DNA of 64,000 nt from Straminergon stramineum. Its lineage: Eukaryota; Streptophyta; Bryopsida; Hypnales; Calliergonaceae. The stretch is taken from assembly GCA_963920665.1 (NCBI GenBank), contig OY987269.1:23190501-23254500 (forward strand), in the 5' to 3' direction. The first letter of the stretch is position 1; every line of letters starts with the position of its first letter. Both the position numbers and the translations under genes were made by a program. This document shows, one piece after another, positions 1 to 11,600 of the stretch. A model generated the notes under the pieces. It did not search any database, had not been told where the DNA came from, and saw only the letters and a list, made by a program, of their open reading frames with translations.

Positions 1-197
1 ATAATCAAACATTATAATCTTTCAATCCATAAGTGATATTGTTGTGTTTTCTTTTCCTATGTAATCTTTAACAAGTCTAGTTTGGATTTTTATAGTTTTA
101 TAGTTTTTAAATTGATAAAACTTATTAGAATGATGGATTTTTGTTCAATTTAGAACAAGTTCCTATAAGCTCATAAATCATCTTGGGCATTTAGAGG
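1..197. mobile_element. 3' part of a TTAA-flanked element (family A), cut by the window edge
   Basis: The first 197 bases closely match the right half of the copy at 27909-28544, including the stretch on ATCAAACATTATAATCTTTC near its left edge and the terminal GGGCATTTAGAGG. It ends at TTAA (198-201). The left end lies outside the window. It belongs to the family described at 27909. Between 202 and 370 I see only a short AT-rich spacer. Confidence 0.75.
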
Positions 198-369
198 TTA
201 AAGTTTGGAACATTTAGAACTTCTTAATAGGAAATGCATGTCCATTGCTTAGAAGGCCAATTGGATGAAATTTAGACACCCAAACCTTAGGATTTTGAAT
301 TAACAACATAGACTCCACTTGTGCTCAATCTATCTCAAGGGTGGAGATACAACATTCACAATGTCATAC

Positions 370-1455
370 AATCAATTAAGGGTGACCACCATAACATGCA
401 AATATCTACAATGGTAGGCAACCATCAACATCAATGTCATACAACTAGTGAAGGGTGACCACCATGTTAGGTAAATATCTATAATGGTTGGCAAATATCA
501 ACATTCTAGAGTTAAGAGTGACCATCATGCTAGGCAAATACAATGTACAATGGTAGGAAATTAAAACATCAAAATTAGTGTCATACAATCATTAAAGGTG
601 ACCACGATGTTGTCAACATTCTATAGCTAAATGTGGCCATTATACTATGTAAATATCTAAAATGGTAGGCAAACATCAACCTCCTACAACTAGTGAAGGG
701 CGATCATCATTTTAGACAAACATCTATGGAAGGTAAGCATAAATATCATGTAGTCAGTAAGTCAACAATGATCATGGCAATAGGCAAATATCAACATCCT
801 ATAGCTAATCAATGGTGATCATCATGTTAGGCAAATATGTACAATGATAGGCAAACATCAACATCAATGTCATATAGTCATTAAAGGTGATCATGATGTT
901 AGGCGAATATTTACAATAGTAGAATAACCTCAACATTCTACAATTTAGAGTGACCATCATGTAAGGTAAAGATCTACAATGGTAAGGAAACATTACCATC
1001 AACGTCATACTTTACTTTAGGTTGACTATCATATTAGGCAAATATCTACAATGGTAAGCACACATCAACATTCTACAATGAAAGGTGATCATCATATTAC
1101 ACAAATATCTACAGTAATGGTATTCAAGTATGAACATCATATAGTTAGATAAGAATGTCATCATGTTAGGTAAATGTCTAAAATAATAGGCAATCATGAA
1201 TATCAACATCATATAGTTAACTAAAGGTGACAATAATGTTTTGCAAGCATTTCTACTAGAACGCAAACATGAGTTTTCTACAGTTCTTGGTAACCATCAT
1301 GTTGGGCAAATATCTACAATAGTAGGCAAACATAAACATTGTAGAATTAAAGATGACCATCATGTAAGGCAAATATCAATATTCTAGTGTGAAAGGTGAC
1401 CATCCTATTAGGCAAATATCTATGTCAATGGTAGGTCAATGTCAACATTGTTAAA
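370..1455. repeat. Degenerate tandem repeat array, about 17 units of 42-80 bp
   Basis: A satellite-like block built on a unit that starts near GTGACCATCATGTTAGGCAA, runs through ATATCTACAATGGTAGGCAA and ACATCAACAT, and then ends in one of two tails: a CAATGTCATACAATTAGTGAAG-like tail or a CATTCTAGAGTTAAAG-like tail. The two tails tend to alternate, suggesting a higher-order dimer of about 135 bp. Units begin near 386, 448, 518, 598, 632, 699, 766, 812, 885, 949, 1019, 1083, 1153, 1226, 1290, 1352 and 1393. Copies are strongly diverged, so the array is old. Short minus-strand open frames here simply translate the repeat and are not genes. Confidence 0.85.
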
Positions 1456-3868
1456 TACAATCCATAAATTATATCCTTGCATTTTAATGAATTGTTGCAA
1501 TTTTTTCCAATAGACTTTGAAAAAAATTTGAAGGTTCATTTTTTGAATTAAAATAAATTATGGTTGAACATACTTGAACCCATTGAACATTTGAACTACA
1601 GAATATTTACAAAGAAAGGTTCCAAAAATTCATACAATAAATTGTTGGAGAAATTATGCCAAACCTCAAATATTTAGATGGATGAAAAATAAGATTTTGT
1701 TTAGTTGAGATATATATGCATTCATCCAACTTTTGAAATTTGAGCACATGATTCTTTTTAGGTTAAAAGAAATTACCATATATTGTATTTAATCATTCAA
1801 AGAAAAATGTTGCTAAGCATATTACATTTTCATATTTCTTATAATAAGATTTAATTTTCTAATATATCATAAACATTCTTTTATGATGAAAGATGTTTAT
1901 GTCATTTTATAATAATTCACCTAAAATTGATCAAAAATTTACAACTTAGACTTTAATTGTTGATTCCAAAACATAAACAAATTATTTGGTGATTTTTTGC
2001 ATTTTAGAGACTCTAAAAGAGATTTGAAAATATATTTATCTCCATATATATACATGTTAAGATGTATTTATTAAACCCTAAGTGTGTGATATGAGATTCT
2101 AATAAGATTATCTTTTTATTAAATGTATTTCATACGATACAATATTATTTCAAATTAGAAATTGCAATAAGTATTTTCTGAAATTGTCTTAGATTTGTAA
2201 GAAGAAAAAGGGAAATATTTATGATGACATAATAAGTATGGTTCTTTAAAAAATATTATATTTCTTCATGCCAATATCAAATTAGTAGGGCTTGTCAATA
2301 TACATTAGAGAATTTTGAGGTCTTCAAGAAGGTGATATGGAAGGTCCCCTAGATGTTGTTAAGAGTTGGTGAAAGTACATGGTTGTTGACTTAATCGAAG
2401 TACTCCCGCATATGATGTCACCAAAGACACTAATACTTCCAACTCCAATTGCTAAAAAAATCCTTCACCAAATTGGACAAGAATAGTGTAACAATACTAG
2501 TATAAACAAACTATTGTTTAGAAGTCATTAGCTTTGCACAAATCAACAATGTTTTTAAATTGATCTATTATAGGAATGCATTGCATTTTAAAGGTCTCAA
2601 TTTTTTGTAATGCTGACCATTGTAGTGTCTAAAATAGTTTCTCTATTGTTACCAAGTAATTAGCAAATCTTTAAAATAGTCTTATAACAGTGATTTGATA
2701 TATATTGTAGCTATATGTTGATATATGTTATCATATTATGCTTTAATATGATAATACGGTTACATTGTTTATTTTATTTTCTTTCTTTATATTTAAATTA
2801 TAAAAATATTTGATTTAAATGAAAATGATACTATGTGAAATTGATTGACATTTGATGATTTGATATATCTTCATTGTCTTTTTTCTTCTCAACAATTTAT
2901 GACAATATTATCTTTACAAGAAAAAATGAGTTTTCATCCATAACCAAGTAAAATTGAGTGATTCTTGGAATTAGAAATTAGAATTCACTTTCAATGTATT
3001 CAATGTTTCTAACAATAAATTTTGAATTATTCTTTCTTGTTTTTTGTTATGTGTGCAATGTTATAATTTGCTCATTTAAAAAAAACCCACATATTAAGGA
3101 TACAATTGATCGAATGAAGGACATGTAGACATCTACAAAATGAGATGTTTCTTAATCAGGTGTAGAAAATAAAAAAGTGAAGAGTGAAGAATATTGTCTA
3201 AGGTTATCAATGGAAAGGGTTTGAGGGTTTGCTTATAAATATAGTTATAAATTTTCTATTTAACATGACGGATATTGAATTGGAGGGACTCAAATGCATT
3301 TTGAAATTTAATTAATTTTGGTTGTATTGAGAGGATTTGGAATCAGAACCAAGTGTTTGAAGTCATTTGATTGATTTTACAATTCTCATTTTCAAGTGAT
3401 TAATATGAGGAATTTAGAAGTCAGAAAAATTACTGCACAAATTTTTATTGATTTTTTTTTGCTAATGGCTAGATTAATTTGTGGCAATGCTATATAAAGG
3501 ATATTTAAGCAACTTCGATATCACAAGTCAATAATAAAATGATACTTTTTAGAGAAAATTCTAATACAAATATCTAAATTTTTATACTTGTGGTATTTAT
3601 AATTTTGCTAGGAAATTAGTTGATAATTTTAATATATTAATATGTGGATTTTATGTTTGATTCAAATAATTTGCCCACAAATTATTTTGAAGATATTACA
3701 CCAACAAATTACTCAATATTATTGATGATATGCTTTATTACTTGCTAAATCTCAAACTAGATAATAAATACATTTATAGAATTTCAGAATCTTTAATCAT
3801 TGAGAAATTAAAAATGCATTATTCATGACATTGGATGCTACTATTTTATTACAAATTATTGTAACTAA
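1456..3868. other. AT-rich non-coding stretch
   Basis: No open frame of note, no splice-consistent coding pattern and no clear terminal inverted repeats were seen. It has the base composition of the surrounding repeat-derived DNA. Confidence 0.6.
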
Positions 3869-5612
3869 CTTCTAAAAGACCAAGATTCTCCAAGTTTTTC
3901 ATGATCTCAATTTTTGGCACGATTTTTTTTTTTTAATTTGGAAGATAGGTAAATTCATCAACTTTCTAGGAACAAAATTTTTATTTCAATTGCTTCTTAA
4001 AATTAGAAGTTATACTATCCAAATCTCAAAATAGAGTTTGCCAAGCAACACAAAAATTTGCAAAAATTCCAAAAAATAATTCTTCAAACCTTGATTTCAT
4101 ATAAAATGTTTTGTCTCGATGGAAAGATTTGATTCATTTCATTTGGACTAACAATGAGAAAGTTGTGGAAAATCTTGTTTTGGGGGCAATTAAAACATCT
4201 TCTTCAATAAATGATTTGAAGGATCCATTCCACCACTCACTTTTTACAATTTTTTAGAAAAAGAGTTCCACATGTTTAGTTTTTTGACTTTTTTTGCTAG
4301 AACAATCTCACCATTGAGATTATTGTGTTTCAATTCCATCTTAAATTCTTAATTTGTTAATGGTTTAGATTTTCCATCTATCTCATATTTGGTTCTACTT
4401 TAAATTTGTCTTAAAAATGAAAATCAATTATTTCCTTCAGAATAGTTTTACAAGAGTCTCAATTCAATTCTTCAATATACAAAAAATTTAATTCAAAATA
4501 GATTTTGCAAAGATTTCAAGTTAAGAAGATTCAAAGTATTAACCCCTAAGCACTCCCAATGGCCCCAATGTTGCTTCTCTAAATTTTATTTCAACAAAAT
4601 GTGACCCAAATCATGGTTGTACGGACCCAAAATTGATACATACAGTTTAGAGAGTTCAAAGGTAATATTGTGGAGTGGGGCCGTAGGATTAGGATGTAGT
4701 ACATTGGAGTGGGAGCCAACCATTTGTTGTAGAGTATAGGAAAAAACAATAAATGTAGTATTCAATGTAAGTCCTAACTCCCCTTCGATGCCAATCTACC
4801 ATGATCATCCCCTATTGCACATCTTGAATTTATGCCTACTATGGCCGATCATTTGTAGTTAGATAACTTACTGAAATTCTTTGTCAAATACCACTTCTTT
4901 AACTACATCAAGTTTCCAAAGTGGGGCACCTCCAAAATTACATTGTGCAATAGTTATAAATGGTAATTTGACCACTATAATGTTCCAATCTAGACAGTAG
5001 AAACTCCCCAAATCTTGCCCGTAGCTACATGCCCTAACCATGAAGCAAATTCAATGATGAAGCCTTTTGGATTTCACTTTTTCTCTTGTGATGCCAAATT
5101 CTTTGTACCAAAGTCATAATTGGCTAGAATTTGTGAAAATCACAATGGGCACTCAGGGGTTAAAGTTTGATTATTATACAACTGAAGGTTAAAGGAAAAA
5201 TGTGTTTTTTACTTTAAATGCAAATATCTTACAATCTACATGGTGAAAGTTTTTTGAAATTCCTTCCACACAATCTCATCATAGTTAAGTGAAAGAACCA
5301 TCCTAGAAGGGCCTAAAAGCCCTTTGCGTCCATATAGTGCATTATGCATTTGGTGGTATTTGATTAGGAAAACATTGACCAAATACTTTTCAGTACAAAG
5401 TAAATTAATGATCATGATAGTATGTAAATAAAAATGTATCATAACTCATCTCTTAAACTACAATTGAAGAGTTACAAAGCTAAATACGGGTCATATGGAG
5501 GGATCCCAAGGGCCTTTCAAGGGTCAAATATGAAAAAATAAAACTAACTTTGCAATAGAAATGGTAGTTTTGAGTGTTTTTTGACAAAAAAAGGGCCTTG
5601 GTCATCTAAGAG
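3869..5612. mobile_element. Old family A copy interrupted by a younger family A copy
   Basis: The left end reads CTTCTAAAAGACCAAG after a CTAA, and the right end is the complement of CTCTTAGATGACCAAG before TTAA (5613-5616); both are degraded versions of the family A terminus. The body before 4540 and after 5204 matches, in order, the body of 17622-18545, and the part from about 5220 also resembles the right half of 40878-41800. A second family A copy (4543-5159) lies inside it. Without the insert it would be about 1.1 kb. Confidence 0.6.
4543..5159. mobile_element. Family A TTAA element, 617 bp, nested
   Basis: Begins CCCCTAAGCACTCCCA after TTAA (4539-4542) and ends with the complement of CCCCTGAGTGCCCATT before TTAA (5160-5163). 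It carries no open frame of note. It is inserted in the older copy 3869-5612; the diverged relative at 17622-18545 lacks it at the matching point, as expected for insertion at a TTAA. Confidence 0.75.
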
Positions 5613-5640
5613 TTAATAATATATAATATGTTAGGATTCT

Positions 5641-8600
5641 TTATTTTGGAGAGGTTGAAGTAGGAGAGGTAGGAGGACTAGACTCTATTGATGACATATT
5701 ATGTTCTCCATTACGAAACTTTTGCCTACATTCTTCTTCAAAATTGAGATAATTTGTCTCCGCTTCCTCATCCCAAGTACCAATCTTGTAAAATTGTTCT
5801 TCTCTTTCCTAACAATTATTACACACCAAAAGCATTGAAGTCAATATTAGTATTTTGTTTAGTTGATTTAAATAATGAATATTAAACTACGTCATTTTGA
5901 ATTTAAGATCATAGTAGGTAATTGAAAATATAAACATTACATATATAAAATAAAAATGAAAATTTGTTGATTATTGATTCGAATAAAATCTTGAAATTGA
6001 AATGATAGAATCTTTGAAATGACAGTTTCAAAAATATTGATTTTTGTCATCACAAAAATTGTGGAAAGTCAGATGTTAAATTTGATTTCATACATTTAGC
6101 TAATAAATTTTAAGAAAAAAAATATTCTTATTGCATTTAATTTTGGATATCTTTATATCTTTTACATTATTTCTTGGTATTTTTCCAGAAAATTTTGACA
6201 AAAATTATAAGAATTTTTAAAAGATTATATAAAAAAAATAGATTTTGTTGAATAGTTAAATATCTATATAGAGAGTTTTAATTATTTGAATTTCACTAGT
6301 GAAGTGAAATGTATGAGGACTTTTATATTGCAATGCAACATCATTTAGTTGGATTAATTATATTCAAAAGACAAAAAAAGACGCAAGAATTTTTTTAACT
6401 TTGTTAATGACTCAAAATTCAAAAACTAAATCTTTTTAGGTTAGGAAATTTGATTTTCTTAGGTAATAATAGTTTAGATTAAGTGTGGAAGGGAGTAAAA
6501 AATCTACCTGTTAACACACAAAATAATAATTTCATCCATGTTGTATCAAAAAAATCAATCACTAGACATAATGCCTTCCAAAGGCACCTTCGTTATATTG
6601 TTCAAAAATTATTAATAATGAATAAATAAATAAATACAAATCTCTTTTACTAAGCTCAATTCTTACAACATTTAAAAATTAAAATTAATGTGGGATTAAA
6701 GGAATTGCTACAATAATTTCAACATTGGAATTGACTTATTACTATACAAAGGTAATTAAAATTTTATTTTCTTGATTAGGATCTAGTTTTTTCCATTAAA
6801 AATTCAAAAATATCTATCTTATTGCTTTTATCTTTTACATTTGGATTTCTAATGTACTTACCATCTCTTACATACAATTTGCTAGGTTTGGGCCTTCTTA
6901 CAAGATTTTGTTTAAAAATTCAAAGTCAACTATTGTAGTCTAGAAAGACATCAAACATTACTTATATTTCGACTTCAAAAATTCAATACATGCAATGAAA
7001 TAATTAAAAAATTTTGAGCCCACATACATGTGAGCATGGTGAGTGAGTCTATGTAGACCATGCAAATCATACCTAAACTAAATCTAACTCTTTGTGTGGA
7101 TCTTCATGTGTCTCATTTTCCTTGTTAAGTTAGACTATATTTCTATTGGTATAGAAATATATAAAATTCTATAATATAATTAAAAAAATACTCATAGCAT
7201 TTTGTTTCATCTCTATGAAATAAATTAACGAAAGCAACCTTGAAGATTTTGATTAACATCGTAATTTCTATAAAAAATTTAGGTATACATATAAAATTAA
7301 CTTTTGTGAATAGTGCATCTTGGAAAAATCAATCCATGAAATAAGATTAAAAATTGTTTAGATATGCAAATCATGTGTTTTAAAATCTTTTTGTATAAGT
7401 AAATTTCTTTCGAATTGATTATTTTTACAATTGAATATTGTCTTGAATACCTTGTTTGCTGCTAGTATAGCATTTTGTTTTGCAGTCTCAGCATCACGTC
7501 CTGCAGCTCTTTTTTCCACATCCTCTATCCAAGCTTGTTGTCTCATCATAAAGTTTTTGAAAGCAGGCTTCTGTAAAATCAAAGAGTTTTATATTTTAAG
7601 ATGATCAAAATATTACAAACACTACATATAAATATATATAAAATATAAATTTCAAAAATGAAATTGAGTTAACTTCTAAAAGGTACAAAGTCTTGATTGT
7701 TAAAAAAAATTCTAGAATTTTTATAAAAACACAATATGAAAATATATGATGTATAAATATATATTCTAGATTTTGAATTTTGAATTGTAAGTATGAATGA
7801 TTAAATCAAGCATTTCTATCACCCAATTTTTTATATAATATTCAAAACTTGAATTATTGTGTCTATTTTAACTTTGTATAAAACCAAAAATGTTTATAAT
7901 GTTTTATTGAAATTTATTGGAATTGAATTGAAGTTGGATAATTTCATGGTAGTAAAGTTTTGAGAAAATTTTATTTCATAAATATTCAAAAATTGCATTT
8001 TCCATTGTCTCAAATATTTCTATATTCACAATTCTTTAGTAGACCCTCAATTTATGTCAAATTTCACTAGTGTAAAGCAAATAAATCTCATTGAGTTGAT
8101 TCCAAAAAGAAAGTCACATACCAGAATGCTTTTGAAAATCAATAACAATTTTTTTGAAACATCCATCAATTCAAATCCAATTGATAGTATATCTTTAGGG
8201 GATTAAAAACATCCTTACAAATTTTGATGATTGCAAAGTTGTTTAGTCATTCAATACATCAACTATTAAATAATGCATAAAACCTCTTTGTAAGTAGCAC
8301 GACGAAGGCTCCTAGGAATCTCCATGATATGCACATTACCCGATATATCACCAACAGCAAGAAATTGGGGTGCTACCACATTATACCAAAATAAAGTTTG
8401 TAAGTATAATAAATCATGTATGAAGTATTACAATTCTTTTGGTGCTATTACGAAAGTGTATGAATTGATCAATTCTTTGCATGTAGGGTATGAATAATAT
8501 TATCAACATTAATTGTATAATACTTCTGTTAATTCAATTTGTACAAGACATAATAATTTTTTTCTTCTCATTTTATTATGAATTCTAGAAAAGAATTACT

Positions 8601-11600
8601 TCCAAAATTTCATTCATTTGACGTTATTGCAAAGATGATAATCAAGTTTGCTACTTAAGAAAATTTTCAAATATTTTTGATATAAAATTTCAATAAAAAT
8701 AAACAATATATCTTTCACCAATGGAATTAAGTAGCTTACTATAGACAAATAAATGTACTAATCGCTAAGTACTCATTTAGAATTACAACAATACAAAGGT
8801 AAGACATGAATACTTTTTAATTTCCAAAATTCCATAGCTGTCACTTGGCACGAACTAACATGAACTATCATAGATGGTTGATGAGTGCAATCAAGCAAAT
8901 CCCATATTTCAATAGTTCCATCAATGAGTCCTATGTATATAACTGCGGGTCGAGATGGGCTCCAACATCCAATAGTAAGATAACTATCAGATAATCTTGA
9001 AACATACATTGGTTTCTACATTAAACAGTAAAATAAGATAATATTCATGTTCTAATAGTCAATCACTGTTAACCTTAGAATGTAATTACGTTATAGTAAG
9101 TTAATTATATGCCAAAGAGTAAGATATAAATGAAATAATTATATTTAATAATTTGGATGGGAGGAAAGCAACTCACAATCTTTTCTAAATGAATAAAAGG
9201 GTATATAAAAACAATATTAAAAAAAGTTTATTCAAAGTATTTTTATAAGTATTATAAAATATGTTAAATAATGATGTGAAAAGATTTATAGTGCTCATAA
9301 TTTTCTCTTCATGTGATTATATTTTCTACTCAAATATTTATTGACTAGTATTATAAGAGCTCTATTTAAAAAAATAGTTTTAGTTTTTATATAGATAAAT
9401 GAAAGTTACAATATATACCTCAATGTTATCCCTCCACAAAGCAAATGTCCATATACCAATAGACAATAATACATTATCAAAAAAAGGGGATCGAACAAGT
9501 GTCCTCACAGGTCCTTGGTGAACCTCTGTATTTTTTGAAATATTAGGACTTCCTGTAGGAATATTCAAATCTACTTCCACTACTTCTCCAAACTGCACAG
9601 AAAATTTGAGGAAATCAATTTTAAATGAAATCTTATTGAAATTAACCATAATATAAAAATGAAGAAATATTTATACAAATATGTTGATTAATTTTCACAA
9701 TAATTTAGCTTTAAAATAAGATAAATGAACCTCTGTACTGCAAAAATATATAGTGCCCCCAAAGCCACAAGACATTTTCAAAGGTCCCACTTGCCGACTT
9801 TCAAATTTTAATTCTAATCTATATAAGGGTGTCCACATATATTTTTGTTCTTGATATGCTGCCCACTTTCGCTCATCTGACCAATTTGGATCTAACTCAG
9901 GTTCCTTTGATGTTGTGATGTCCCAAAATATAATCTAAATATAAATCAATGTTATTTTTATTTTATTTTTTGAAAATAAAAAATATAAATAATTAGAAGA
10001 GAAGCCTTTCAAAATTTGAACTTATTTAACCTTTAACCCCTAACTGCCCAGTCAACCATATATGATATATGGTCGATCTGAAATTTCACGCCCATTTCTA
10101 TGTGGGTAGTTAAATTCTTGTGACCGGTCTAAAATTTTTTTCAAGCAGTTTCGAGGGTTAACTATGAAAAACTTTCATTTTTCATTGAGAAAAGTACATA
10201 TTCAATTATTGAGAGGTCTTCAAAGGCGTATGTGTACTAGAAGTGTAGTGTAATGCTTGCTAATTTTACTTCATTTCCCGGCTTTATGCAAAGCTTGGCA
10301 ATTTCATTTGATTTGAAATCTAAGAAATTATATTTATCCATTTGCTTTGAGAATGGTCCCAATGAAAAGTTTAAAGTCTTTTCATGATTTTCACCATTGA
10401 AAATTTCAACATGCAAGTGTTTATTTGAAGCTATTTGCAATTTCTACTTACACACAAAAATTACATTTCAACAATTGCAAGGTGGATTGTGTAATGAGTT
10501 TGATGTCTTTTCATGTGAACTTAAGTTTCTTGAAAGTGCATTTTAGTGTGCTAATACTCTTTGAAGTTGGTCATGTTACCCCCAATCCCCCAAAACATAT
10601 ACATACAAATTTTTGAAACATTGTGGACAAAGACAATGTACTAAAAATAGAAAATATATATTTCCCTTTGTATAATCTCACAACTCCTAGGAAATTTTGC
10701 ACTCAAATTTGGTGTGCTTAGTAATAAACAAGTCCTATTAACATCTATATGGTTAGATTTGGAAAAAAAAACAATTTGCTTCATTGAGGATAACTACAAA
10801 CCAATGCTCTTTTTTCATAGTCAAAACACACTTGAAAAGACTCGAGCATTTAGGGGTTAAAGGACAAATTGGTGATCGTGGAAATCCTCTCTTTTGGAAC
10901 CGTGTGACATCATCTACTTTATAAAATCCAAAAATATTTATTGGAGGTCAAAGTATTGTGCAAGATCTCTCCTTTTTGCACAAAATTCCAAGGATGAACA
11001 ATTGCACTTTTGTCCTACACAGGAAGATTCTTTGTCATCCATCGGACAAAAAATGTCCATGTCAACATTTAAGAGTAAAAAGTCATACCAATCCATCTGC
11101 AGAAACAGAGGCAATAAGATTTGTTTCACCATTGTTTGCAACTCCATCAACACTTATCTATGATAAAAGGATATAATGGCATAAAATTAACAAAATGCTC
11201 AAACATTTATTTTCATAAAAGGGTATTCAATATTCATGTATAATCAAAAAGTAATATATTAAATTACTATGATATATATGTGATATACTTATACCAATTA
11301 ATATTATAGGTATAGATATACATTGCACTATTGAAATCAAACTATACATTACAATTATTTGCATTTTCAACAAATGTAACAAAGGTGATGCAACAAAAAA
11401 TTCAAATTACTTGAAAGTCTTTTGGAAGCCAATGTATGTCTGAAACAATAGACTTATGAGAAGTGGATGTGGTGCTAAGTAAATGAAATAAAACAACTGG
11501 AGGTTCCACCACTTTCTTCTCCCCTTTGTTTTCTGTAGCCAAATAATTTGGTGGCTCTTCATGCTCTTTTCTATCTCTCCTATCTTGATATTCTTGGGCC

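Larger units (their letters stand above)
9935..11088 (-). other. Intron 12 of the dynein gene, filled by nested TTAA elements
   Basis: At 1154 bp this is the second-longest intron of the gene. Most of it is the family B element (10030-11075) with a family A element (10037-10856) inside. Without both, the intron would be about 110 bp, similar to the shorter introns of the gene. The donor of this intron (11088-11087) lies about a dozen bases from the element B end. Confidence 0.8.

Noticed and set aside
370..1455. CRISPR-like array
   Set aside because: Repeat units are diverged along their whole length with no constant repeat and unique spacers, and the host is a plant.
10938..11163. Overlapping frames on both strands near dynein exon 12
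   Set aside because: They mix the 69-base exon 12 with element B sequence; only the exon part is coding.
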